Assembly: GCF_021343995.1 (NCBI RefSeq)
Contig: NZ_JAJTTE010000010.1
Span: forward strand, 90,848-154,847
DNA from: Pseudonocardia terrae
Lineage (GTDB): Bacteria; Actinomycetota; Actinomycetes; Mycobacteriales; Pseudonocardiaceae
Direction: 5' to 3'
Length of the DNA: 64,000 nucleotides
The stretch's first letter is position 1. Each line of letters starts with the position of its first letter. The position numbers and the translations under genes were made by a program. The notes under the pieces are model-generated. The model was given only the letters and a program-made list of their open reading frames with translations. It made no database searches and was not told the origin of the DNA. Below, piece by piece: positions 24,801 to 34,117 of this stretch.

Positions 24801-25922
24801 GTGAAGACGCACGCCTCCATCCTGCGTAGCGCGCCCGGCAAGTTCGAGCCCGCGGACCTCGATCTCGAGGGGCCCCGCAGCGGCGAGATCACCGTGAAGC
24901 TCGCGGCCTCGGGCCTGTGCCACTCGGACGACCACATGGCGACGGGCGACATCCCCGCCGGCACCTACCCGCTCTGCGGCGGGCACGAGGGGTCGGGCGT
25001 GGTGACCGAGGTCGGCCCGGAGACGCCCGGCTTCGCGGTCGGCGACCACGTCGTGTTCACCTTCGTGCCCTCGTGCGGGCGCTGCCGCTGGTGCGCCGCG
25101 GGCATGCAGAACCTGTGCGACCTGGGCGCGAACATGATGGTCGGCTCCCGCTTCGAGGACACCTCGAGCTACCGCATGACGCTCGACGAGCAGCCGGTCG
25201 GCCAGATGTGCGGCATCTCCACCTTCAGCGAGTTCACCACCGTGAGCGTCAACTCGGCGGTCAAGGTGCCGAAGGAGGTCCCGCTGGCCCCGCTGTGCCT
25301 GCTGGGCTGCGGCGTCGGGACGGGCTGGGGCTCGGCGGTGAACGCGGCGCAGGTCCAGGCCGGGCAGACCGTCGTGGTGATGGGCATCGGCGGTATCGGC
25401 ACCAGCGCCGTGCAGGGCGCCGCGCACGCCGGGGCGACGAACGTGATCGCCGTCGACCCGGTCGCGTTCAAGCGGGAGAGCGCCATGGAGTTCGGCGCCA
25501 CCCACACGGCCTCGACGATGGAGGAGGCCTCCGAGCTGGCGAGCCACTTCACCGACGGGCAGGGGCCGGACTCGGTGATCGTGACCGTCGGCGTCACGAC
25601 GGCGGACCACGTCGGCCAGGCCGTCGCGGCGGTGCGCAAGGCGGGCACGGTCGTGGTCACCGGGGCGGGCAAGGCGGAGCTGTCCCAGGTGCCGATCAAC
25701 CTGCTCGAGCTGACGATGTCGCAGAAGAAGATCGTCGGGGCGCTGTTCGGTGCGGCGAGCCCGTTCACCAGCATCCCGTGGCTGACCCAGATGTACACGA
25801 GCGGTCGGCTCAAGCTCGACGAGATGATCACCAAGCGGTACTCGCTCGACGAGGTGGCCGAGGGCTACGAGGACATGCACGCGGGCACGATCATCCGCGG
25901 CGTCGTGGAGTTCGACCGCTGA
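24801..25922 (+). CDS. NDMA-dependent (mycofactocin-type) alcohol dehydrogenase
   Basis: Zinc-dependent MDR alcohol dehydrogenase, 373 aa, of the group whose tightly bound NAD is not exchanged but re-oxidised by NDMA in vitro and, by family knowledge, through mycofactocin in vivo. Seen: catalytic zinc ligands in GLCHSDDH and GGHEGSG, four structural-zinc Cys in PSCGRCRWCAAGMQNLC, and the nucleotide motif VVVMGIGGIGTSAVQGA. GTG 24801 has GAGGAGG 9 bp upstream. Its stop overlaps the CoA-ligase start (TGATG). It is first in a likely operon oxidising an alcohol to an aldehyde/acid for CoA activation. Confidence 0.92.
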   Translation: MKTHASILRSAPGKFEPADLDLEGPRSGEITVKLAASGLCHSDDHMATGDIPAGTYPLCGGHEGSGVVTEVGPETPGFAVGDHVVFTFVPSCGRCRWCAAGMQNLCDLGANMMVGSRFEDTSSYRMTLDEQPVGQMCGISTFSEFTTVSVNSAVKVPKEVPLAPLCLLGCGVGTGWGSAVNAAQVQAGQTVVVMGIGGIGTSAVQGAAHAGATNVIAVDPVAFKRESAMEFGATHTASTMEEASELASHFTDGQGPDSVIVTVGVTTADHVGQAVAAVRKAGTVVVTGAGKAELSQVPINLLELTMSQKKIVGALFGAASPFTSIPWLTQMYTSGRLKLDEMITKRYSLDEVAEGYEDMHAGTIIRGVVEFDR

Positions 25923-27526
25923 TGGCCCGTCGCTGGATCGCCCCGACCACCCTCGGCGATCTCGTCGACCGGCATGCGGCCGAGCACCCGGCGGACGAGG
26001 CGCTGGTGTTCCCGGACGGGCGGGCCACCTTCGCCGAGCTCGGGGAGCGGGCGCAGCAGTACGCGCGCCGGCTGCTCGGGCTCGGCGTCGGCCGCGGCGA
26101 CCGGGTCGGGACGCTGCTGCCGGCGTCGATCGACCTGGTCGCGGTGATGATCGGGGCGGCGAAGATCGGGGCGGTCACGGTGCCCGTCAACGCCCGGTTC
26201 AAGGCCGTCGAGCTGCGGCAGATCGTGGTGCACTCCGGGATGCGGGTGCTGGCGACGGACGCGGCGTCGGTCCCGCTGGTCCGGGAGGCGACGGCGGACG
26301 GTGCCCCGGAGCTCGCGCACGTCCTCGTGCTCGACGACCCGGACTCGCTCGCCGCGGCCGACCTCTCGGCGGCGACGGACGAGGCGGTGTGGGCGCGCCA
26401 GCCCGGCGTCCGGGTCCGGGACACCGCGGTGATCGTCTACACCTCGGGGACCACGGCCGCGCCGAAGGGCGCGATGCTCAGCCACGAGGCCCTCACCCGG
26501 CTCGCCGACGGGATCGGCGAGCGGATGGCGCTCACCCCCGCGGACCGGGTCTGGACGGCCATCCCGCTCTTCCACGGCGGCGGCATCACCTTCCTGCTCA
26601 GCTGCCTGACCGCCCGGGCGACGTTCGTCCACCCCGGCTACTTCGACCCCGCGACGACCCTCGAGCTGCTCACCACGGAGCGGGTCACCGTGGCCCTGGC
26701 CGCGTTCGAGACGATCTGGATGCCCGTCCTGAACCGGCCGGACTTCGCGGGCTTCGACCTCTCCGGGATCCGCCTGGTGATGGCCGTCGGGGTACCGGAG
26801 CGGTTGCGCGACATGGCCTCCCGGCTGCCGTGTGCGGTGCACGTGTCCTGCGTGGCGATGACCGAGTCGTCGGCCTTCCTGTCGCTCAACCGCACGGACG
26901 ACCCGCTGGACAAGCGGGTGACGACGGGCGGGCACCCGATGCCGGGGATGGAGGTCCGCGTCGTCGACCCCGACACCGGCGCCGACCTCCCGCCCGACAC
27001 CCAGGGCGAGCTGCTCTTCCGCGGCCCCACCGCCTTCGACGGCTATTTCCGCGACCCGGAGCGCACCGCCGAGGTGATCGACGCCGACGGCTGGTTCCAC
27101 ACCGGCGACCTCGTCGTGGTCGACGTGGACGGGCGGCTCACCTTCCGCTCGCGGCTCAAGGACATGCTCAAGGTCGGCGGGGAGAACGTGGCCGCGGCCG
27201 AGGTCGAGGGGTACCTGCTCGGGCACCCGGCGGTCGACCTGGTCGCGGTGGTGGCCGCCCCGGACGCGTACTACGTCGAGGTGCCGGCCGCGTTCGTGCA
27301 GCTCAAGCCGGGTGCGACGGCCACGGAGCAGGAGCTGATCGAGTTCTGCGTCGGCCGGATCGCCACCTACCGCGTGCCGCGCTACGTCCGCTGGATCGCG
27401 CCGGGGCAGTGGCCGATGTCCGGCACGAAGATCAAGAAGTACCTGCTGCGCGAGCGGATCGCCGACGAGCTCAAGCAGCGCGGCCTCACCGAGGCGCCGC
27501 GGATCACGACCCGGCCCGGGAGCTGA
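25922..27526 (+). CDS. AMP-binding acyl-CoA ligase (A)
   Basis: ANL-superfamily acid:CoA ligase, 534 aa. P-loop-like motif VIVYTSGTTAAPKGAMLSH, A5-type MTESSAFLSLN region, YFRDPERTAEVIDADGWFHTGD, and the C-terminal catalytic Lys segment PMSGTKIKKYLLRE. ATG 25922 overlaps the dehydrogenase stop by 1 bp, so translation is coupled. Its last 23 bp overlap the 3' end of a homologous ligase on the other strand. It probably activates the acid made by the upstream alcohol dehydrogenase; chain or ring specificity is not readable. Confidence 0.92.
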   Translation: MARRWIAPTTLGDLVDRHAAEHPADEALVFPDGRATFAELGERAQQYARRLLGLGVGRGDRVGTLLPASIDLVAVMIGAAKIGAVTVPVNARFKAVELRQIVVHSGMRVLATDAASVPLVREATADGAPELAHVLVLDDPDSLAAADLSAATDEAVWARQPGVRVRDTAVIVYTSGTTAAPKGAMLSHEALTRLADGIGERMALTPADRVWTAIPLFHGGGITFLLSCLTARATFVHPGYFDPATTLELLTTERVTVALAAFETIWMPVLNRPDFAGFDLSGIRLVMAVGVPERLRDMASRLPCAVHVSCVAMTESSAFLSLNRTDDPLDKRVTTGGHPMPGMEVRVVDPDTGADLPPDTQGELLFRGPTAFDGYFRDPERTAEVIDADGWFHTGDLVVVDVDGRLTFRSRLKDMLKVGGENVAAAEVEGYLLGHPAVDLVAVVAAPDAYYVEVPAAFVQLKPGATATEQELIEFCVGRIATYRVPRYVRWIAPGQWPMSGTKIKKYLLRERIADELKQRGLTEAPRITTRPGS

Positions 27527-29123
27527 GCACGGGGGCCTCGGTGATCCCCGCGGCCTTCAGCTCGTCGGCCAGGCGCTCCTTGAGGCGGAACTTCTGGACC
27601 TTGGTCCCGGACATCGGGAACTCGTCGACGAAGCGCACGTACCGCGGCACCTTGAAGGTCGCGATGCGCCCGAGGCAGAAGGCGACGAGCTCCTCCTCCG
27701 TCGCGGTGGCCCCGGCCTTGAGCTGCACGAACGCGGCGGCGACCTCGCCGTAGCGGGCGTCCGGCGCCCCGACGACCTGCACCAGCCCGACGGCCGGGTG
27801 CTCGCAGAGGAACCCCTCGACCTCGGCGGCGGCCACGTTCTCCCCGCCGACCTTGAGCATGTCCTTGAGCCGCGACACGAACCGCAGCCGGCCCGCCTCG
27901 TCGGCCACGACGAGGTCCCCGGAGGCGAACCAGCCGTCGGCGTCGATCCGGGCGGCGGTGGTCTCGGGGTCGCGGTGGTAGCGGACCAGCCGCGAGGCGC
28001 CGCGGAAGCGGAACTCACCGGGGACGCCCGGCGGCACGGGCCGGCCGGTCTCCGGGTCGACGACCTCCGCCTCCATGTGCCGCAGCGGTACGCCGCTCGT
28101 GGTCGCGCGGACCTCGGCCGGGTCCTCGGGCGAGCCCATGCAGCAGAACCCGAACGACTCGGTCATGCCCAGGCAGGAGGTCTGCACGGCCTGCGGCAGC
28201 CGGGCCTGCATGGCGCGCATCCGCTCGGGCGCACCGACGTTGATCACCAGCCGCAGGGCGGACAGGTCGGCCTCGGGGAAGCGCGGGTGCTCGAGCACCG
28301 GCACCCAGATCGTCTCGAAGGCGGGGAAGCCGATCGTGCAGCGCTCCCGTTCGAGCTGGTCGAGGGCCCGCCCGGGCTCGAACGTGCCCACGTGGACCAT
28401 CCCGCACCGCCCGGCGAGGGCGGCGATCGCCACGTCGAACCCGCCGCAGTGGAACATCGGCAGCGGCGCCCAGAAGCGGTCGTCGGGCCGCAGGCCGAGC
28501 CGTTCCGCCACGGCTCCGCCCTCGGCGACCAGCGACGCGTGGTCGTGCACGCAGCCGCGCGGCTGCGAGGTGGTGCCGGAGGTGTAGAGCATGAGGATCG
28601 GGTCCGACGCCCGGAGCGCCCGCCGGGCCTCGTCGGCCCCGGCGGGGTCGGCCGTCTCGTCCAGCCCGTGCAGGAGCCCGGCCGCGGGCGCGTCCAGTGC
28701 GACCACGGCGCGCAGCAACGGGGCGGCGTCGAGCGCGAGGCGGCCCGGCACGCCGTCGGCCAGTCCGGGCAGCGCCCCGTAGAGCACCGGCGCGAACCCG
28801 GCGGTGGTGACCAGCAGGCGCAGGTCGGCGTTCTCGATCATGTAGCTCAGCTCGCGGGGCTTGAGCCGGGGGTTGAGCGGCACCGTGACCGCGCCGATCC
28901 GGGCCGCGGCGAGCCAGAGCCGGTAGCTGTCGAGGCAGCCGTGCAGGAGCAGCCCCACGGAGTCCCCGGGCCGGACGCCGAGCGCCCAGAGCGCGGCCGA
29001 GAGCCGGCGCGTCGAGCGGGCCAGCTCGGGGTAGGTCTCGCGGCCGTCGGGGAAGACGACGCCCTGGTCGGCCGCGTCCATCGCGCGGCGCTCGAGCAGG
29101 TCGGGAACGGTGGTGTCCGGCAT
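27504..29123 (-). CDS. AMP-binding acyl-CoA ligase (B)
   Basis: Acid:CoA ligase, 539 aa, related to ligase A over the whole length (for example, both end ...ADELK..G.TEAP). LMLYTSGTTSQPRGCVHDH is the ATP-binding motif, with GWFASGDLVV and PMSGTKVQKFRLKERL near the end. ATG 29123 is preferred over the upstream GTG extension, which overlaps the operator at 29142-29163. It is divergent from the MaoC pair and convergent with ligase A, with a 23-bp 3' overlap. Confidence 0.9.
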   Translation of the reverse strand: MPDTTVPDLLERRAMDAADQGVVFPDGRETYPELARSTRRLSAALWALGVRPGDSVGLLLHGCLDSYRLWLAAARIGAVTVPLNPRLKPRELSYMIENADLRLLVTTAGFAPVLYGALPGLADGVPGRLALDAAPLLRAVVALDAPAAGLLHGLDETADPAGADEARRALRASDPILMLYTSGTTSQPRGCVHDHASLVAEGGAVAERLGLRPDDRFWAPLPMFHCGGFDVAIAALAGRCGMVHVGTFEPGRALDQLERERCTIGFPAFETIWVPVLEHPRFPEADLSALRLVINVGAPERMRAMQARLPQAVQTSCLGMTESFGFCCMGSPEDPAEVRATTSGVPLRHMEAEVVDPETGRPVPPGVPGEFRFRGASRLVRYHRDPETTAARIDADGWFASGDLVVADEAGRLRFVSRLKDMLKVGGENVAAAEVEGFLCEHPAVGLVQVVGAPDARYGEVAAAFVQLKAGATATEEELVAFCLGRIATFKVPRYVRFVDEFPMSGTKVQKFRLKERLADELKAAGITEAPVLSSRAGS

Positions 29124-29141
29124 CCTCGGCGGCCTTCCGAT

Positions 29142-29163
29142 CTGTCCAACGACCGTTTGACAG
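29142..29163. promoter_or_regulatory. Candidate TetR operator, 22-bp form
   Basis: CTGTCCAACG-N2-CGTTTGACAG, an inverted repeat with one mismatch over 20 positions, 19 bp upstream of the ligase B start in the divergent promoter. Confidence 0.65.
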
Positions 29164-29205
29164 TCGAACCGTAGCAACGGCGTCCGGGCCCGTCGAGGCA
29201 GCTGA

Positions 29206-29223
29206 CTATCAACCGTCCAGTAG
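29206..29223. promoter_or_regulatory. Candidate TetR operator, weaker 18-bp form
   Basis: CTATC-N8-AGTAG, a degenerate version of the 18-bp motif, 14 bp before the start of the MaoC N-subunit gene. Confidence 0.4.
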
Positions 29224-29236
29224 GTACTCTGGTCCC

Positions 29237-29686
29237 GTGATCACCGAGGAGAAGCTCTCCGGCACCGTCGGTCACAGCATGCCCGGCGGCACCGCACGCG
29301 TCGAGCACTACGCGGACTGGTTGCTCCGGGACGCGTTGGGGGCGCCGCCGGGCGAACCGGGCCTCGCGCACCCGACGTTCGCCTTCCTCGCGGCGCAGGG
29401 GGGTGTGGGGCTGAGCCTCGAGGAGGTCTTCGCCGTCTTCGGGGCCTCCTCGGCCGACGGCCCGATGCTCGGGGAGTGGGCGGTGGACTTCGCGGAACCG
29501 CTGCGGCTCGACGTCGACTACGCCGTGACCTGCGTCGTCGAGGCCGCGACCCGGAAGACCGGCGCGCGCACGGGCGTGTTCGACCTGGTCACGGTGCGGA
29601 TCGAGCTGACCGGGCCGGACGGGCGCGTGCACGTGATCGTCCGGCCGACCTATGTGTTCCCCCGTCGATCGGCGGTGCCGGCGTGA
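29237..29686 (+). CDS. MaoC-like hydratase, N-terminal (non-catalytic hotdog) subunit
   Basis: A 149-aa hotdog protein resembling the FAS1-type dehydratase/MaoC N-terminal domain: the N-terminal AHPTFAFLAAQGG (substrate loop) and the late VTVRIELTGPDGRVHVIVRPTYVFPRR strand. It lacks the R-hydratase catalytic D-x4-H motif. It overlaps the next gene (GTGA), which supplies the second hotdog. By analogy with paired MaoC hydratases of actinobacterial steroid and fatty-acid breakdown, the two probably form a heteromeric enoyl-CoA hydratase. Confidence 0.8.
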   Translation: MITEEKLSGTVGHSMPGGTARVEHYADWLLRDALGAPPGEPGLAHPTFAFLAAQGGVGLSLEEVFAVFGASSADGPMLGEWAVDFAEPLRLDVDYAVTCVVEAATRKTGARTGVFDLVTVRIELTGPDGRVHVIVRPTYVFPRRSAVPA

Positions 29687-30063
29687 AGGTCGGGGACGCG
29701 CTGGCGGAGCGCGTGGTCGAGTCGGTCGACCCGGAGAAGATGAAGATCGCCGCGGCGCTGCTGCGGGACCCGAACATGATCCATCTCGACCCGGCCGTCA
29801 CCGAGAAGCTGGGCATGGGGTCGCGGGTGGTCAACCAGGGGCCGCTGAACCTGGGCTACATCCACACCCTGCTCGAGGAGTACGGGCGGGTGGTCGCCTC
29901 GCGCTTCCGGTTCCACGGCAACGTGGTCGCCGGCGACCGGGTCGTGGCGGGCGGCCGGGTCATTGCGGTCGAGGGGGACCTCGTCGACTGCGAGGTCTGG
30001 CTGGACGTGACGGGCGGGGCCCGGGCAGTCTCGGGGACGGTGCGGATCCGCCGCGCACGGTGA
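29683..30063 (+). CDS. MaoC-like hydratase, second hotdog subunit
   Basis: A 126-aa hotdog protein. LLRDPNMIHLDPAVTEKLGMGSRVVNQGPLNLGYIHTLL matches the MaoC hydratase helix, with D-x4-H (DPNMIH) as the catalytic pair. GTG 29683 overlaps the stop of the first subunit by 4 bp, so the two halves are translationally coupled. Together they equal one two-domain MaoC hydratase. The hydration substrate is presumably an enoyl-CoA from the catabolic pathway. Confidence 0.8.
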   Translation: MKVGDALAERVVESVDPEKMKIAAALLRDPNMIHLDPAVTEKLGMGSRVVNQGPLNLGYIHTLLEEYGRVVASRFRFHGNVVAGDRVVAGGRVIAVEGDLVDCEVWLDVTGGARAVSGTVRIRRAR

Positions 30064-30119
30064 GCCGGGCGCCGGCTCCCGGGTGCGGGCGCTTGCGTGA
30101 TCCGTCCCGCCGTGACACC

Positions 30120-30141
30120 GTGTCAAACGGTCGGTTGGTAG
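30120..30141. promoter_or_regulatory. Candidate TetR operator, 22-bp form
   Basis: GTGTCAAACG-N2-CGGTTGGTAG, 11 bp before the start of the flavoprotein gene; the right half matches the common CGTTTGGTAG half-site with one change. Confidence 0.6.
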
Positions 30142-30152
30142 AGAGAGGTGTC

Positions 30153-31538
30153 ATGCCGAGCTACGACGTCGTGGTCATCGGGGCCGGGGCCGCCGGGCTC
30201 TCCGCGGGAGCGCTGCTGGCCAAGGAGGGCAAGCGGGTGGTGGTGCTCGACCGCAGCCCGTACCTGGGCGGGCGCGCCATGGCGGTGCCGGACGAGGGGT
30301 TCACCGTCAACCTCGGCGGTCACCTCATCGAGGACGGCGGGTCGGGCATCACGAAGGTGTTCGAGCACGTCGGCAAGGAGCTGATCCACGGCGAGGTCAG
30401 CAACGACATGCCGATCTGGGAGAACGGCAAGGGCTGGGGCTCGATCCGGGACCGGTACACGGACCGGACCGAGCTCAAGAAGGTGATCAAGGCCCTCGTC
30501 AACACCCCCTACGAGGAGCTCGACGACTGGGACGACCGCTCGCTGCGCGAGTGGATCCACCAGCACACGCACGACCAGGGCGTGGTGGACCTGTTCGAGT
30601 TCATCTCGGTGCTGGAGTGCATGACCGACAACTGGTACGACCACTCCGCCAGCGACAACCTCTACGTGCGCAAGATGCACTTCGAGGAGCGCAACACCGC
30701 GGCCTACTCCTGCTGGCCCGGCCAGGGCTGGGACGGGATCTGGCGCGACCTCGCCGACGCGATCACGTCGAACGGCGGGGAGCTGCGGCTGGGGACGTCG
30801 GTCGAGCGGGTGATCATCGAGAACGGCGCGGTGAAGGGCGTGGCGGTGGGCCGCGAGCCCAAGGTGCTGCCCAACGAGTTCTTCGAGGAGGAGATCCTCG
30901 AGGCGCCCGCGGTGATCTCGACGCTGCCGGTGTGGACGGTGCTGAACGTCGTCCCGCGGTCCGCGCTGCCGGAGTGGTACGCGAGCCAGATCGAGTTCCT
31001 CGCGCAGGACAAGTTCCGGATCGCCTGGCTGGGGCTCTACCTCGCCACCGAGGAGCCGGTCACGCAGTTCGACCCGCGCGAGCTCGCCACCTGGACGTCG
31101 ACGCCGTCGACCGACTGCTCGGGCTTCATGTTCGACCAGTCCGCGATGGACCCGTCGTGCTCGCCGGAGGGCACGCACCTGCACGTGATGGGCGCGATCA
31201 TCCCCGGCGCGAAGGGCCGCGACCGGGAGTGGTGCCGGCAGACGATGGAGGCGTTCGAGCGCGACGCCGAGGTGATGTGGCCGGGCTTCGCCAAGCCGAT
31301 CTGGCGGCGCCGGCACCTGGTGTTCGAGCCGAGCTTCGGGGTGATCCAGATGCCGGGCCTGGTCGGGAAGTACCGGCCGCACTGGCGGGCGCCCAACGTC
31401 GAGGGGCTGTGGTTCGCCTCCGAGACCTTCCGCAGCCGCGGCATCGGCACCGACCGTGCGGCGCGGGCGGCCCTGACCTGCGTCGAGGACTACCTCGGCG
31501 CCCGGATCCCGACCTTCGGCGACGGGTGGAGGTACTGA
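30153..31538 (+). CDS. Phytoene-desaturase-like FAD-dependent oxidoreductase (A)
   Basis: CrtI/amine-oxidase-fold flavoprotein, 461 aa. The FAD motif YDVVVIGAGAAGLSAGALLAKEG lies at residues 4-26, with PYLGGRA following it. A C-terminal FAD-contact segment LWFASETFRSRGIGTDRAAR ends the fold. Its paralogue is at 48520. Probable role: dehydrogenation of an alicyclic or isoprenoid intermediate; this is inferred from the fold and neighbours. ATG 30153 stands behind a GAGAGAGG site and an operator-like palindrome. The LLM gene follows at once. Confidence 0.86.
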   Translation: MPSYDVVVIGAGAAGLSAGALLAKEGKRVVVLDRSPYLGGRAMAVPDEGFTVNLGGHLIEDGGSGITKVFEHVGKELIHGEVSNDMPIWENGKGWGSIRDRYTDRTELKKVIKALVNTPYEELDDWDDRSLREWIHQHTHDQGVVDLFEFISVLECMTDNWYDHSASDNLYVRKMHFEERNTAAYSCWPGQGWDGIWRDLADAITSNGGELRLGTSVERVIIENGAVKGVAVGREPKVLPNEFFEEEILEAPAVISTLPVWTVLNVVPRSALPEWYASQIEFLAQDKFRIAWLGLYLATEEPVTQFDPRELATWTSTPSTDCSGFMFDQSAMDPSCSPEGTHLHVMGAIIPGAKGRDREWCRQTMEAFERDAEVMWPGFAKPIWRRRHLVFEPSFGVIQMPGLVGKYRPHWRAPNVEGLWFASETFRSRGIGTDRAARAALTCVEDYLGARIPTFGDGWRY

Positions 31539-31539
31539 G

Positions 31540-32661
31540 GTGAACCGCCTGCAGGTGGGCGTCCCCGGGCAGATCATGCCCCCGGCGGATGCGGCGGTGA
31601 AGTTCGCGCAGCGCAGCGAGGCCGAGGGGTACGACGCCGTGTGGTGGCCGGACCACCTCATGGGCTGGCACGCGGACACGATGTGGACCCCGGACCTGAC
31701 GCCGCTGGCGAAGGTCCAGGCCAACCCGCACACCTACTTCGACCCGATGATCATGATGGGGGTCGTCGGGGCGCAGACGGAGCGGATCAAGGTGGGCGTG
31801 GTCGTCACGGACCTGATCCGGCGCAACCCGGCCATGGCCGCGGCCACGGCGCTGACGCTCGACCACGTGACCCGCGGGCGGGCGATCATCGGGCTCGGTT
31901 CGGGCGAGAAGCTCAACGTCACGCCCTACGGGATGTCCTTCGACAAGCCCGTCGCCAGGCTGTCCGAGGGCATCGACGTGATGCGCCTGCTCTGGGAGGC
32001 CGACGGGCCCGTCGACTACCGCGGGCAGTTCCACACGCTGGACAAGGCGGTGCTGGGCCTGTCGCCCTACGGGGACACCCCGCCGGAGATCTGGACCGCC
32101 GCGCACGGCCCGCGGATGCTGCGCCTGACCGGCACCAAGGCCGACGGGTGGCTGCCCACCAAGATGACCGCGCCGGACTACGGCAAGGCGCTCACGGTGA
32201 TCCAGCAGGCCGCCCAGGACGCGGACCGCGACCCCTCTCGGATCACGCCGGGCATGTTGGGCTACATCCTGATGGGTCCGGACGAGGAAACCGTCCGGCG
32301 GCTGACCGAGGCGCCGCTGGTGCGGGCGCTGTGCGTGCTGCTGCCCTCGCAGGTGTTCCGGGACCTGGGCGTGGAGCCGCCGCTGGACGGCGGGCCGCAC
32401 GGCTCGGGCTTCCACGACTTCATCCCGACGACGATCCCGCGCGAGGAGTCCCTGCGGATCATCGACGCGATCCCGCCGGAGGTGGTGCGGCACTACGCCT
32501 TCTGCGGCACCCCCGAGCAGGTCGCCGAGGAGCTCTACGAGTACCGAGAGGCCGGGCTGGAGCACCTGGTCATGTGGAACATCACCGCGTTCGGCGACCC
32601 GTCGCTGGCCAAGTGGTCGTTCCAGGCCATGGCGGAGCTGAAGAAGCTGGTGGGCTCGTGA
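31540..32661 (+). CDS. LLM-class flavin-dependent oxidoreductase (A), possibly F420-dependent
   Basis: Luciferase-like monooxygenase TIM barrel, 373 aa. YDAVWWPDHLMGW at about residues 33-45, TERIKVGVVVTDLIRRNPAMAAATALTLDHVTRGRAIIGLGSGE is the typical F420/FMN-binding core. In this actinobacterial subgroup (FGD and hydride-transferase relatives) F420 is the usual cofactor, so F420 is a fair inference. GTG 31540, only 1 bp past the flavoprotein stop; the end overlaps the NTF2 gene (GTGA). Confidence 0.87.
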   Translation: MNRLQVGVPGQIMPPADAAVKFAQRSEAEGYDAVWWPDHLMGWHADTMWTPDLTPLAKVQANPHTYFDPMIMMGVVGAQTERIKVGVVVTDLIRRNPAMAAATALTLDHVTRGRAIIGLGSGEKLNVTPYGMSFDKPVARLSEGIDVMRLLWEADGPVDYRGQFHTLDKAVLGLSPYGDTPPEIWTAAHGPRMLRLTGTKADGWLPTKMTAPDYGKALTVIQQAAQDADRDPSRITPGMLGYILMGPDEETVRRLTEAPLVRALCVLLPSQVFRDLGVEPPLDGGPHGSGFHDFIPTTIPREESLRIIDAIPPEVVRHYAFCGTPEQVAEELYEYREAGLEHLVMWNITAFGDPSLAKWSFQAMAELKKLVGS

Positions 32662-33026
32662 GCCGTGCGGTGGTCGAGGGCTACTTCGCCGCGATCAACT
32701 CGGACTCGTTCGCGGACCTGGCCGCGGTGTTCGCCGACGACGTGGAGATCCACACGGTCGGGGCGACGCCGGTCGTAGGGCGGGAGGCGGCGCTCGCGCA
32801 CTTCCCGAAGGTCCTGGCGAGCTACGCCGAGCACGAGGACCGGGTGACGCGCTGGATCGAGACCCCCGGGGCGATCGTCACCGAGATCGACTTCGAGGGG
32901 AAGCTCGCCGACGGCCGCCCCGTCGTCTTCTGCGCGCTCGACGTGTTCGACCTGCGGGACGGGCGGATCGCCAAGGTGACGACCTGGTACGACACCCGGG
33001 ACGTGCGACGGCAGGTGCTCCCGTGA
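32658..33026 (+). CDS. NTF2/SnoaL-like small protein (1)
   Basis: A 122-aa cone-fold protein (nuclear transport factor 2/ketosteroid-isomerase-like). AAINSDSFADLAAVFADDVEIHTVG and the end DGRIAKVTTWYDTRDVRRQV are family hallmarks. Such proteins act as isomerases, cyclases, dehydratases or small hydrolases. GTG overlaps the LLM gene stop by 4 bp. One of five NTF2-like genes in this region; the reaction cannot be assigned. Confidence 0.82.
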   Translation: MSRAVVEGYFAAINSDSFADLAAVFADDVEIHTVGATPVVGREAALAHFPKVLASYAEHEDRVTRWIETPGAIVTEIDFEGKLADGRPVVFCALDVFDLRDGRIAKVTTWYDTRDVRRQVLP

Positions 33027-33036
33027 GGCGGGCGTC

Positions 33037-34041
33037 GTGAAGCTGGGGGTCACCCTGCCCGTCGACGACGGGCTCGGTGTCCCCGAGTACCTCCGGCTCG
33101 TCCGGGCGGCCGAGGAGGCGGGCTACGACTCGGCGTGGGTCGGCGAGGTGACCGGGCCGGAGGTCTTCTCCATGCTCGGGGTGCTGGCCGCGAGCACGTC
33201 GCGGATCCGGCTGGGCTCCGGGATAGCGACGGTCTACCCGCGCTCGCCCGCGCTGGCCGCGATGGGGTTCGCGACGCTGGCCTCCGCGGCCCCCGGGCGC
33301 ATCCTCGCCGGGTTGGGCGCGAGCAGCCCGATGGTCACCGAGGACTGGCACGGCCGCGCGCACGACCGCCCGCTCGCGACGATCGAGGGGTACGTCCGCG
33401 TGCTGCGCGCGGCCTGGGCGGGCGAGCGGGTGTCCGTCGAACATCCGCGCACGCAGGGCTTCCGCGCCACGCTCCTGCCGCCGGAGCCACCGCCGATCGT
33501 CGTCGGCGCGATGAACCCGAAGATGCTGCGGCTCGCCGGCCGGGTCGCCGACGGCGTGTTCCTCACCTGGTCCCCGGTCGACGAGATCGCGGCCAAGCTG
33601 GCCCTGGTCCGCGAGGGGGAGTGCGAGGCCGGCCGCGAACCCGGCAGCGTGTGGGCGATGGTCTCCTTCTGGGCCTACGCCGGCGACCGGCTGCCCGAGG
33701 GGATGCAGCGGCTGCGCCGGCTCTGCCTGCAGTACGCGATGGTCCCGACGCACGCGGGCTCCTTCACCGGCGTCTTCCCGGAGATCGCCCGCGCCACCGA
33801 CCTGTGGCGCGCGGGCGACCGCCGCGGCGCGCTCGCCCTGGTGCCCGACGAGGCGGTGCACCGGCTCTGCGCGATCGGCACGGGCGAGACCGTCGCCGCC
33901 CGCGCCGCCGCCGTGCACCGGGCCGGCGTCGACCTCGCGGTGCTGCTCACCCCCGGCGCGGTGCCGGGCGAGATCGACGGTCCCCTCCAGACCATCACCC
34001 GCACCGCTGCCGCCGCGGGCCTGCTGCAGACCGCGCAGTAG
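33037..34041 (+). CDS. LLM-class flavin-dependent oxidoreductase (B)
   Basis: Luciferase-like TIM barrel, 334 aa. It begins KLGVTLPVDDGLGVPEYLRLVRAAEEAGYDSAWVGEVTGPEVF; the middle has IRLGSGIATVYPRSPALAAMGFATL, as in F420-dependent methylenetetrahydromethanopterin-reductase-like enzymes. It is only distantly like LLM A, so it is not a recent duplicate. GTG 33037, 10 bp after the NTF2 gene stop. Last gene of this operon; the repeat array begins soon after. Confidence 0.86.
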   Translation: MKLGVTLPVDDGLGVPEYLRLVRAAEEAGYDSAWVGEVTGPEVFSMLGVLAASTSRIRLGSGIATVYPRSPALAAMGFATLASAAPGRILAGLGASSPMVTEDWHGRAHDRPLATIEGYVRVLRAAWAGERVSVEHPRTQGFRATLLPPEPPPIVVGAMNPKMLRLAGRVADGVFLTWSPVDEIAAKLALVREGECEAGREPGSVWAMVSFWAYAGDRLPEGMQRLRRLCLQYAMVPTHAGSFTGVFPEIARATDLWRAGDRRGALALVPDEAVHRLCAIGTGETVAARAAAVHRAGVDLAVLLTPGAVPGEIDGPLQTITRTAAAAGLLQTAQ

Positions 34042-34117
34042 GCGGCGAGCGTGACCGGAGCGCTTCGCCGACCACCGCACGGTGACGCCCGACCGCTCAG
34101 CCGCCGACCTCCCGCAC

